Assembly: GCF_013394655.1 (NCBI RefSeq)
Contig: NZ_CP053351.1
Coordinates: 3,822,001-3,886,000 of the forward strand
Direction: 5' to 3'
DNA length: 64,000 nucleotides
DNA from: Winogradskyella schleiferi
Lineage (GTDB): Bacteria > Bacteroidota > Bacteroidia > Flavobacteriales > Flavobacteriaceae
Part shown: positions 19,944 through 29,100 of the stretch, in pieces
Layout: each line of letters begins with the position of its first letter
How positions within the stretch are numbered: the stretch's first letter is position 1
Notes under the pieces: generated by a model
The model's input: the letters and a program-made list of their open reading frames with translations, nothing else
Databases searched by the model: none
What the model was told of the DNA's origin: nothing
Translations under genes and position numbers: made by a program

Positions 19944-21119
19944 CTATGCAGAAATTATCTGTTCGTAAACCTTACTGGTTTCAATAATTTGATGGATATC
20001 GCTATCATTGATTTCTTTCTTTCTGTCCGCAAATCTTAAAAAGTTGGAATAGACATCATCTAGCTGAAGTTTTGTTAATTCGTAACCTACAATTTTAGCT
20101 CTGTATGCTAAAGCAGCTCTACCGCTTCTTGCGGTTAAAACAATTGCAGACTCAGTGACACCAACATCTTTAGGGTCAATAATTTCGTAAGTTTCACGAT
20201 TTTTAATGACACCATCTTGATGAATCCCAGAACTATGCGCAAAAGCGTTAGACCCAACAATGGCTTTGTTTGGTTGCGTATAAATACCCATGCTATCCGA
20301 AACAAGTTGACTCATTCCATAAAGCAACGACGTATTAATATTGGTATCTAAATTAAGATAAGGATGTTGTTTTAATACCATTACCACTTCTTCCAAAGCT
20401 GTGTTACCAGCACGCTCACCAATACCGTTTATTGTGCATTCTATTTGCCTTGCACCATTTATCACGCCCTCAATAGAATTGGCCGTTGCCAAACCTAAAT
20501 CATTATGGCAATGGCACGAAAGAATCGCTTTTTCAATACCTTTTACATTTTCTTTTAGGTATTTAATTTTTGCGCCGTATTCACTCGGTAAGCAATAACC
20601 TGTCGTATCTGGTATATTCAATACAGTTGCACCAGCTCTAATCGCCGCTTCGCAGACTCTTGCTAAATATTCGTTATCCGTTCTACCAGCATCTTCAGCA
20701 TAGAATTCAACATCTTCAACAAAGGACTTTGCATATTTTACAGCAGCAAACGCACGCTCCAAAATATCCTCTTGAGTCGTTTTAAATTTATGGATAATGT
20801 GTGATTCTGAAGTTCCGATTCCAGTATGGATTCTTGGCTTTGCTGCATATTTCAACGCTTCTGCAGCCACTTTTATATCATTTCGAACTGATCGTGTCAA
20901 TCCACAGACCGTTGCATTTTTTACAATTTTTGAAATCGCTTCAACCGATTCAAAATCACCAGGACTTGACACAGGGAAACCAGCTTCAATCACGTCGACA
21001 CCAAGCACATCTAATTGTTCTGCGATAATAACTTTTTGCTCTTTATTAAGTTTGCAACCCGGAACTTGTTCACCATCACGTAAAGTTGTATCGAAGATTT
21101 GTATATTGTTATCAGACAT
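19944..21119 (-). CDS. leuA: 2-isopropylmalate synthase, short form
   Basis: Condenses acetyl-CoA with 2-oxoisovalerate in the first committed step of leucine synthesis. The catalytic start [10 protein letters not shown] and the metal-binding [14 protein letters not shown] are present, and residues 320-391 form the linking subdomain. The product has only 391 residues and ends at [11 protein letters not shown]. The C-terminal regulatory domain through which leucine inhibits the longer (about 500-residue) enzymes is absent. It is the first gene of leuA-C-D-B-ppc. A related homocitrate synthase-type activity is less likely, given the leucine neighbours. Confidence 0.93.
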   Translation of the reverse strand: MSDNNIQIFDTTLRDGEQVPGCKLNKEQKVIIAEQLDVLGVDVIEAGFPVSSPGDFESVEAISKIVKNATVCGLTRSVRNDIKVAAEALKYAAKPRIHTGIGTSESHIIHKFKTTQEDILERAFAAVKYAKSFVEDVEFYAEDAGRTDNEYLARVCEAAIRAGATVLNIPDTTGYCLPSEYGAKIKYLKENVKGIEKAILSCHCHNDLGLATANSIEGVINGARQIECTINGIGERAGNTALEEVVMVLKQHPYLNLDTNINTSLLYGMSQLVSDSMGIYTQPNKAIVGSNAFAHSSGIHQDGVIKNRETYEIIDPKDVGVTESAIVLTARSGRAALAYRAKIVGYELTKLQLDDVYSNFLRFADRKKEINDSDIHQIIETSKVYEQIISA

Positions 21120-21263
21120 ATATCAAAATATATTTATAGTATTGTCTTACGAATTTATATTTTGAAATTGAATAATCTGTTTCCGATTGCATTGTTTTAC
21201 GATGTTCAAAAGCAAAAAGAGTTACTATTTTATTGATTATCAACACAATAAATCTATTTTATA

Positions 21264-22814
21264 TTGACAACTAAAGACCAAAAAGATAATTTATTTTCAC
21301 TCGTAAAGTCCTTAACAAAGTCTGAAAAACGACAATTCAAACTTTATGTAGGGCGGCTTGGTGTGAATTCTGATTCAAAATTCATGAAACTTTTCAGTTT
21401 TTTAGATAAAGCAAAAGGCTATAATGAAGCGTCGATCATAAAAAGTGGTATTGTAAAAAAGCAGCAACTTGCCAATGTAAAAGCGCATTTGTACAAACAG
21501 ATATTAATTAGTTTGAAATTGAATCCTTCGCATCAAAATGTGCGCTTACAAATTAGGGAACAACTCGATTTTGCTTCTATTCTATATCACAAAGGCTTAT
21601 ATAAACAAAGCTTAAAAATATTAGACAAAGCGAAGGAGTTAGCGATTTCGTATGAAGAAAAAAATTCAGCTTTTGAAATTGTAGAACTTGAAAAAGTAAT
21701 TGAATCACAATACATAACGCGTAGCATCAGTACACGTGCCGATGAGTTGGCCATACAAGCTAAAGAACTAAGTTCACTCAATGTCATTGCTAGTAAACTC
21801 TCTAACTTATCCTTACAGTTATACAGTACCATTCTTAAAACGGGCTATGTAAAAAATGAACAAGAGAGCCAAATGGTCACTAAATATTTTGATGACCGTT
21901 TACCTAAAATTAACTTGGCTAAATTAGGGTTTCGTGAAAAGCTTTGGCTCTACAAAGCCAACTTATGGCAAAGTTTTTTACTTCAGGATTTTTTGAACTG
22001 CTATAAATACGCTTCAAAATGGGTGGATTTATTTCATCAAAATCCTAGCATGATCAACCTAAATCCGGTTTTTTATCTCAAAGGGAACAATTACCTATTG
22101 GAATCCTTATTTTTCATTGGAAACAAACAAAAATTTGTAAAGAAATTAGAGCATTTTAAAGCTACCGTAAACAATTCAAAATTCAATAAAGATGAAAATG
22201 TTTCAACCTTGGTGTTTCTTTATACCAATTTCCATAGCATTAATCAACACTTTATTGATGGTAGTTTTGAAGATGGACTGGCATTAATTCCACAAATTGA
22301 AAAAGAACTCATTCAATTCAAAGACCGAATTGATCCGCATCATAAAATGATTTTTTATTACAAATTTGCCAGTTTACATTTTGGCGCAGGAAACAATAAA
22401 GCTTGTATAAAATATTTAGACAAGATTATTTCCAACAAATCGCTTTCCATGCGAGAGGACTTACTCTGTTTTTCTAGAGTATTAAATCTTGTGGCTCATT
22501 ATGAAGCTGGATTAGATTATCATTTAGAAACGCTTTTAAGAAGTACCTACAAGTTTTTGATAAAGATGAATGACTTGCATGAAGTGCAGAAAGAAATGAT
22601 AAAATTTATTAGAGGACTTCAATATATTTACCCACACGATCTTAAAAATGCGTTTAAGGAACTTCATAAAACATTAAAAACATACGAAGACCATCCTTAC
22701 GAACGCAGAGCATTCTTATATCTAGATATTATTTCTTGGTTGGAAAGCAAAATTGAAAACAAGCCTGTTGGCGAAATAATTAAAGCCAAATATTTGGCAA
22801 AAAATCCTTCTTAA
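21264..22814 (+). CDS. Conserved alpha-helical protein of unknown function
   Basis: I do not recognise a characterised family. The 516-residue product has no signal peptide or membrane segment. It is rich in Lys and Leu and made almost wholly of predicted helices with pairs resembling TPR units (for example SLKILDKAKELAISYEEK and CIKYLDKI). A cytoplasmic scaffold or binding role is possible, but nothing in the sequence points to catalysis. The start is TTG at 21264: the N-terminus TTKDQKDNLFSLVKSL looks like a genuine protein start and the next Met is 36 residues further on. It is divergent from leuA, with 144 bases between them. Confidence 0.75.
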   Translation: MTTKDQKDNLFSLVKSLTKSEKRQFKLYVGRLGVNSDSKFMKLFSFLDKAKGYNEASIIKSGIVKKQQLANVKAHLYKQILISLKLNPSHQNVRLQIREQLDFASILYHKGLYKQSLKILDKAKELAISYEEKNSAFEIVELEKVIESQYITRSISTRADELAIQAKELSSLNVIASKLSNLSLQLYSTILKTGYVKNEQESQMVTKYFDDRLPKINLAKLGFREKLWLYKANLWQSFLLQDFLNCYKYASKWVDLFHQNPSMINLNPVFYLKGNNYLLESLFFIGNKQKFVKKLEHFKATVNNSKFNKDENVSTLVFLYTNFHSINQHFIDGSFEDGLALIPQIEKELIQFKDRIDPHHKMIFYYKFASLHFGAGNNKACIKYLDKIISNKSLSMREDLLCFSRVLNLVAHYEAGLDYHLETLLRSTYKFLIKMNDLHEVQKEMIKFIRGLQYIYPHDLKNAFKELHKTLKTYEDHPYERRAFLYLDIISWLESKIENKPVGEIIKAKYLAKNPS

Positions 22815-22972
22815 TTAGCGGAATTTCATAAAAAACCCATAAAAAGTCATAATAAATTTGGAATTCTAACTTTTGTGTTGCAATATTTGTATTCACAAAG
22901 TTCAAACACTTACTGAAAAAAGAATAACTTTTAAAAATAAAGTTCAAGGCGCAAAAAATTTATAAACCGCAG

Positions 22973-22986
22973 TTTGCATATGCAAA
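22973..22986. promoter_or_regulatory. Perfect 14-base palindrome upstream of the SAM riboswitch
   Basis: TTTGCATATGCAAA lies in the 230-base stretch between the previous gene and the riboswitch. It could be an operator or part of a dispersed repeat: it lies between AACCGCAG and TAACGCAG. Nothing else could be identified in 22815-23045, and no convincing -7 element was found there. Confidence 0.35.
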
Positions 22987-23045
22987 TGAAGATTTAAAAA
23001 TTTTGAAGTAACGCAGAAATTTGCTTTTAAAATTGTTCTTAAAAT

Positions 23046-23165
23046 GTTATCAAGAAAGGCGGAGAGATAGACTCGACGAAGCCTTAGCAACCCTTAGATT
23101 TACTATGAAGGTGCTAAATTCTACTTGAAAGTGCAAGTCATTTTTTGCATATTCGGATAGATAAC
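23046..23165 (+). promoter_or_regulatory. SAM-I (S-box) riboswitch
   Basis: The closing stem is GTTATC (23046-23051) with GATAAC (23160-23165). Between them stand the family's conserved bases: ATCAAGAAAGGCGGAGAGA at the 5' side, the GCCTTAGCAACCC segment, the AAGGTGCTAAATTC segment, and CGGATAGATAAC at the 3' side. This is the classical SAM-I layout. It precedes metY and metX, whose expression should fall when S-adenosylmethionine is abundant. Confidence 0.93.
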
Positions 23166-23171
23166 TCAAGA

Positions 23172-23203
23172 CTAATTACCCATCTGTAATTAGCATTTTC
23201 TTT
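23172..23203 (+). terminator. Riboswitch-controlled terminator
   Basis: CTAATTAC (23172-23179) pairs with GTAATTAG (23186-23193), followed by a pyrimidine-rich, T-rich tract. It lies seven bases after the riboswitch closing stem and about 105 bases before metY, the position of an expression platform. Whether an antiterminator uses the 3' strand of the closing stem was not worked out. Confidence 0.7.
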
Positions 23204-23307
23204 ATAACATTTTTCTAGTATAAACGCCATTAATTGGTGTTTCCATTCATGGAATTTTATTTCATCATTGGTTTGACTTAATTATTATTAACTCAAAAAC
23301 AAGAAAA

Positions 23308-24606
23308 ATGAGTACACAAAAATTCGCAACACAAGCGTTGCACGCAGGACACGACGTTAGTCAAACAGGAGGAACAAGAGCTGTTCCTATTTACCAAACT
23401 ACATCTTATGTTTTCGATAATTCGGATGATGCTGCAGGGCGATTCAATCTATCGGTTCCTGGATTTATTTACACACGATTAAATAATCCAACAAACGATA
23501 TTCTAGAGCAACGATTGGCAGCATTGGAAGGCGGCATTGCCGCTGTTGCAACAGCTTCCGGAACCGCAGCCATCTCAACGACATTACTAACACTTTTACG
23601 TGCTGGAGACCATATTGTGGCATCTAGTAGTTTGTATGGAGGAACGTACAACTTATTAAGCGTTACACTACCAAGACATGGTATTACAACGACGTTTGTA
23701 GACGCCTCTGACCCAGAAAATTTTGAGAAAGCCGCTCAGGAAAACACAAGAGCCATTTTTGTTGAATCTTTAGGAAACCCTAAACTCGATGTTTTAGATT
23801 TAGAGGCGATTTCAAAAGCAGCAAAAGCACATAAAGTACCTTTAATTGTTGACAATACAGTGGCAACGCCTTCGCTTTTAAATCCAATTGAATATGGCGC
23901 CAATATTGTCATTCATTCGTTGACCAAGTATATCAATGGTAACGGAACGTCCTTAGGTGGAATTATTATTGACGCTGGAACTTTTGATTGGACTAACGGT
24001 AAATTCCCGGAATTCACAGAACCTTCTGCAGGTTACCATGGCTTAGTATATAGTGAAGTCATTGGTCCTGCTGCCTTTATTGCAAAAATCAGAATTGAAG
24101 GCTTGCGTGATTATGGTGGTGCATTGAGCCCGTTTAATGCATTTCAAATTATTCAAGGCTTGGAGACTTTAGAATTACGTATTCAAAAACATAGTGAAAA
24201 CGCATTGGAATTAGCAAAATGGTTACAAGCACAATCCGAAGTGAAATGGGTCAATTATCCTGGTCTAGAATCTAGCAAATATAATTCCCTTGCCAAGAAG
24301 TACTTGCCAAAAGGACAAAGTGGTATCGTTACCTTTGGATATGAAGGCGGTTACGAAGCCGCAAAAACCATCGCAGATACCACCAAAATATTTTCTCTAT
24401 TAGCCAATATTGGTGATACAAAATCATTAATTATTCATCCTGCAAGTACGACGCATCAACAATTAAGTGATGAAGCACAAGAAACGACTGGCGTGACTAA
24501 GGATTTAATTAGACTATCTGTTGGACTAGAGAATATTGAGGACTTAAAAGCAGACTTAAAAGAAGCATTTGCGGCTGTAAAAGAGAAGCAAGCACTTCAA
24601 AATTAG
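23308..24606 (+). CDS. metY: O-acetylhomoserine sulfhydrylase (PLP-dependent)
   Basis: Replaces the acetyl group of O-acetylhomoserine with sulfide to give homocysteine. The product has 432 residues and is a Cys/Met metabolism fold I enzyme. The PLP lysine is Lys207 in HSLTKYINGNG, and the substrate-binding YTRLNNPT is near residue 55. It is the first gene after the SAM-I riboswitch. A hairpin separates it from metX, whose product supplies its substrate. Confidence 0.95.
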   Translation: MSTQKFATQALHAGHDVSQTGGTRAVPIYQTTSYVFDNSDDAAGRFNLSVPGFIYTRLNNPTNDILEQRLAALEGGIAAVATASGTAAISTTLLTLLRAGDHIVASSSLYGGTYNLLSVTLPRHGITTTFVDASDPENFEKAAQENTRAIFVESLGNPKLDVLDLEAISKAAKAHKVPLIVDNTVATPSLLNPIEYGANIVIHSLTKYINGNGTSLGGIIIDAGTFDWTNGKFPEFTEPSAGYHGLVYSEVIGPAAFIAKIRIEGLRDYGGALSPFNAFQIIQGLETLELRIQKHSENALELAKWLQAQSEVKWVNYPGLESSKYNSLAKKYLPKGQSGIVTFGYEGGYEAAKTIADTTKIFSLLANIGDTKSLIIHPASTTHQQLSDEAQETTGVTKDLIRLSVGLENIEDLKADLKEAFAAVKEKQALQN

Positions 24607-24633
24607 TCTTTACAAACACAGTTGATGTTAAAA

Positions 24634-24666
24634 AAACAGATATCTCTTTCATAGAGGTATCTGTTT
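24634..24666 (+). terminator. Strong hairpin between metY and metX
   Basis: About 14 base pairs (AAACAGATATCTCT with AGAGGTATCTGTTT, one wobble) close a five-base loop, with a short T run in the 3' arm. It may be a partial terminator that lowers metX expression relative to metY, or a stability element. Confidence 0.6.
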
Positions 24667-24690
24667 AATCGCTTAAAAATTTAAAAGGAT

Positions 24691-24706
24691 TCCCATTGTC
24701 ATGGGA
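24691..24706. repeat. Palindrome just before metX
   Basis: TCCCAT and ATGGGA surround TGTC, and the ATG of metX follows eight bases later. Its position matches the TTCCTGC family although its sequence has drifted. Confidence 0.55.
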
Positions 24707-24714
24707 GCTAAGAG

Positions 24715-25722
24715 ATGGGAAAATTAAATTATATATATCTATCAGATTTTAATACCGAATCCGGAAAGGCTTATGCTATAAATCTATCTTACCAAACATT
24801 TGGAAAGGCGCTACATGAAGCTCCTATTGTTTTGGTAAATCATGCCCTTACCGCTAATTCTAATGTGATTGGAGAACATGGTTGGTGGAATGATTTAATT
24901 GGAGCAAACAAATGTATAGACACCAATTCATATAGCATTTTAGCATTCAATATTCCTGGAAATGGCTACGACACTAATGCCGAAAACTTAATCGAAAACT
25001 ACAAAGATTTCACGGCTCGCGATATCGCTAAATTGTTTGCCTTGGGATTAGAGCAATTAAATATAGAACAGCTTTTTGCGGTTATTGGTGGTTCTGTAGG
25101 AGGTGGTATTGCATGGGAATTGGCTGCATTAAAACCTCAACTTATAGAACATTTAATTCCAATAGCAACCGATTGGAAATCTACGGATTGGTTGATTGCT
25201 AATTGCCATATTCAAGATGCAATTCTCAATCATTCAAGTGATCCACTGGCAGATGCTAGAATGCATGCTATGACGTTATATCGTACACCAGAATCATTAA
25301 AGCAGAAGTTTGAAAGAACTAAAAGAAACAAGGACCTTTTTAACATCGAATCTTGGTTAAATTATCATGGTAATGCGTTGAATAATCGTTTTAACCTATC
25401 GGCTTATAAAATGATGAATCAAATCTTACGCACTATTGATATTACTGAAGGACGAGGTGATTTTATAGACGTAGCTGCAAAAATTGAATCCGATGTACAT
25501 ATCATTACCATCAATTCCGATTTGTTTTTTAAAGCCGAAGAAAACTGGAATAGCTTTGTTGAACTGAAGAGTAGAAAAGAAAATGTCCATATTCATGAGA
25601 TAAAATCAATTCATGGCCATGATGCCTTTCTAATTGAATTTGATCAGTTAGAGCGTTTTTTAAAACCTATTTTTAAAGTTAAAGTAAAAACTTCTGAAAC
25701 TTCAGATAAGCAAGTGGCATAG
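24715..25722 (+). CDS. metX: Homoserine O-acetyltransferase
   Basis: Transfers acetyl from acetyl-CoA to homoserine, making the substrate for metY. It has an alpha/beta-hydrolase fold of 335 residues. The nucleophile Ser127 is in GGSVGGG (GGSMGG in most family members), and the catalytic Asp (near NSDLFF) and His (in SIHGHDAFL) are both near the C-terminus. VNHALTAN near residue 42 is the oxyanion strand. The context, directly after metY, supports homoserine rather than serine as acceptor. The MetX-specific lid region is present but short. Confidence 0.9.
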   Translation: MGKLNYIYLSDFNTESGKAYAINLSYQTFGKALHEAPIVLVNHALTANSNVIGEHGWWNDLIGANKCIDTNSYSILAFNIPGNGYDTNAENLIENYKDFTARDIAKLFALGLEQLNIEQLFAVIGGSVGGGIAWELAALKPQLIEHLIPIATDWKSTDWLIANCHIQDAILNHSSDPLADARMHAMTLYRTPESLKQKFERTKRNKDLFNIESWLNYHGNALNNRFNLSAYKMMNQILRTIDITEGRGDFIDVAAKIESDVHIITINSDLFFKAEENWNSFVELKSRKENVHIHEIKSIHGHDAFLIEFDQLERFLKPIFKVKVKTSETSDKQVA

Positions 25723-26135
25723 TTAAATCAGATTTTGGACTCTAGATTCAAGTCCCAATTAATCTGAAACCAGCTGCAGCAAACGGCAGTAACGCTCGAC
25801 ATAAACAGGTCGTTTTGTTGGGAAACCATGGTAATCGCATCAGATTTTGATGGCATTGTTGATTCGATAAAAGGGCTTTGTACTGCTTAACACATTGAAA
25901 ACATCAAATCGTATCTCATCGAAAAAGTGGAAAAGCATCTTCAGTAAAATGCTTCAAAATTATAGCTAAACATCAAATTTCTGCTGTGGAAATTATTGAT
26001 CGCTTGATGTTTATTAATCCTGATGAATTTTTGAAACGAAATTTTAACTGAACAGCATTTATTTTTAGTTAAAATATTGGAGTGTCAGCGTTAATATTAA
26101 TAGCAATAAAGACAATTATAATACATTTGTCCATT
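25723..26135 (+). other. Intergenic stretch with possible remains of a coding sequence
   Basis: About 410 bases with no intact gene. One frame from roughly 25771 to 26051 has only three in-frame stops and ends with a coding-like segment (VEIIDRLMFINPDEF then KRNFN and a stop); a second frame shows SDFDGIVDSIKG. Neither was recognised. This could be a decayed gene of the methionine/threonine group or chance. No tRNA, riboswitch or clear terminator was seen. Confidence 0.3.
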
Positions 26136-26143
26136 TATCTTTG
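26136..26143 (+). promoter_or_regulatory. -7 element upstream of tamB
   Basis: TATCTTTG matches TAnnTTTG exactly and ends four bases before the TTG start of tamB. No TTTG at a fitting -33 position was seen. If used, transcription would begin at or next to the start codon, giving a nearly leaderless message. Confidence 0.35.
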
Positions 26144-26147
26144 AGAC

Positions 26148-29100
26148 TTGGACAGCACCGAAAACATAGAACCCAAAACATCCAAAAAACGAGACTATCG
26201 TTGGATACGCAGAACTCTACGCGTGTTGTTGGGAATTCTTATATTTTTATTTTTGGTTATTCTTTTTGTAAGAAGTCCTTGGGGACAAAGTATAATTGTG
26301 GACAAAGTTGTAAACTATATCTCCAATAAAACCAATACTAAAGTTGACATAGAGAAACTTTTTATCACTTTCGATGGCGACGTGCAACTCGACGGCCTTT
26401 ATTTGGAAGACAAAAAAGGCGATACCTTGGTCTATTCCAAATCCCTAGAAGCCAATATTCCACTCTGGAAAATGATAAGAGGCGAAGCCGTCGGTGTCGA
26501 TGCTCTTGATTGGGACGGTTTGCGCGTCAATATTATTAGAAAAGATTCCATCGAAGGCTATAATTTTCAGTTTTTGATTGATGCTTTTGCAGCAACAGAC
26601 AGTACAACTGTTGCTACAGATACAACTTCAACACCACTGAACCTTGTTCTTGGCAACTTAAACTTTAACAATTTTGATATCATTTTTGATGATGTGGTTG
26701 CAGGCATCGATTCCAGATTTAAAATCGGCAATCTGGAAGCTGATATGGAAACCACCAATGTAGAGGATATGGTTTTTAAGGCTTCAACCATTAATCTTAG
26801 CGATGCCAATATTAAATTTATCCAAAAACCTGTAGCGATTGATTCAACAGCTTCAGACGTGCCTTTGCCAAAATTCTCGTTTGACAATTTAAGCTTGAAT
26901 AATGTGGTCGCTTATTACGAATCCCAACCCGACCGAATCATCGCAGATGTAGACATTTCGGAGTTTGCTACGGAAGTTCCAATTATCAATCTAGAAGCTA
27001 GTGATTTCAACCTTAAAAAAATAACACTCAAAAACTCTAGAATCAGCTTAACAACAGAAGCCGATATCAATGGACTCACACAAAAATTAGAAGAAATAAA
27101 AGACGATGCCAAAAGTGATATCAATAAATTTGAATGGCCTCAAATAAAACTAAATGTTTCCGAAATAGATTTTGAAAACAATCAATTTGATTATCGTGTC
27201 GGCAATGCAGAATCGGAATCAGATGTTTTTAATCCAAACGCTATTTCACTTTCTAACTTAACGCTTCAAGCCAAAGACATTTTGTTAGAAAATAAAAAAG
27301 CAACACTCAACTTAGCGCAACTAAAATTTAATGAAATCTCGGGATTTAACCTCAAGCAATTGGCTGTTAATTTTAAGGCTACGGACCAAAATATGCGTCT
27401 AGAGGATTTAAAATTCCAATTAAACGATAATGCTATTTCGGGTTATGCGCATTTAGATTACCAGTCGCTTTCGCAATTAATGGCTACACCTGAAACCACC
27501 AAAGTGAAATTGAATTTGCCAGCGTTTCGATTATCATTATCAGAACTTTTCAAATTTCAACCTGATTTAAAAAATAACGAATACCTAAAAAAAATAAGCG
27601 AAAAACCGTTTAAAGGATATCTCAATGCCTCAGGAACTTTAGCGTCCATAAATCTAACGAAAGCTGAAGTCAATTGGGGAAAATCAACCCAAATTTCCGC
27701 TACAGGATCCATTCAAAATGTTACAAATCCTGAAACTCTTCAATTCAACATTCCGCAGTTTTCTGCAAAAACAAAACGTTCGGATTTAATTCAATTTGTA
27801 AGCGAAAAAGATTTAGGAGTGAGTTTACCTAACGACGTTCAACTCGCAGGTAATTTCAACGGAAGTCCAGATGATATTTCAGCAAAAGCAAAACTAACAA
27901 CGACCCAAGGTATTGCGACTATAGATGGGAATTTCAAAAATGCAAATACCATCGCTTACGATGCTACTCTTACCATTGAAGATTATAAAGTCAACGAATT
28001 GCTTAACAATCCTCAATTTGGAGCATTAAGCTTAACTATTGATTCCAAAGGAAGCGGAAAAACCATCAACACTTTGGATGCCTCTTTGGATGCGACCGTT
28101 TCAAAATTCCAACTTAATGACTATGCCATTAAAGATCTTAATATCAAAGGAAATATAAAAGATGGCAGTGGTAATGTGATTTCAAAATACAAAGACGAAA
28201 ATCTAAATGTAAATCTAGATGCTTTTGTAGTTCTAGATTCTGTTGCACCAGAAGCCACATTAGAGTTGAACGTCATTGGCGCCAATTTGCAAGCACTTGG
28301 TCTAATGGGTCGCAACGTAAAAACTGGTATGAACATATATGTAGATTTCAAAGGAAATAGCGAGAGTTATGACGTGTCGGCAATTGTTAATGATGGTGTT
28401 GTAGTCTATGATAACAGAACCTATTTATTGGGTTCACTTAAGGCTTTGGCCCATGTTAGAACGGACACGTCTTCTGTGTCTTTAAGCAATAAAATGATTG
28501 ATTTAGACTTAAAGTCAAATGCCGATCCCGCGACTTTTAGTAATGCCTTAAGACGTCATGTGTCCAGTTATTTTTATCGCGATGAGAAACTCCCAGATTC
28601 CATTACCCAATTCGTCAATCTAAAACTTGAAGGTAAAGTTTCAGAATCGCCCTTACTAAATGATGTGTTTTTGGTAAATGTAAAGGATTTGGACACTATT
28701 GATATTTCCATAGATTTTAACGAAAAAGCTCGAAAATTAAAGGCTAATATCACCGCACCACATATAAATTATAGTGGTAATGAACTCGATAGTTTAGCGT
28801 TTTCCATGAATACGGATAAGGACAATTTCAAATTTAATCTTGGCTTTAAAAATATAACCGCTGGACCTTTAGACATACCTAAAACCATCATTACGGGAAA
28901 TCAGACCAATAATGAATTATCATTGAATTTTTTAGGCTTTCACGATGATGAAAAACTGATGAATGTCAATACAAAAATTACGGGAAATCGTGAACGCTTA
29001 CAATTTTCAGTTAATCCTGATAGTTTAATATTGAATAAGGAAAAATGGATGATTCCATCGTCAAATGAAATTGTTTATGAGGACGAAAATCTGGAATTTA

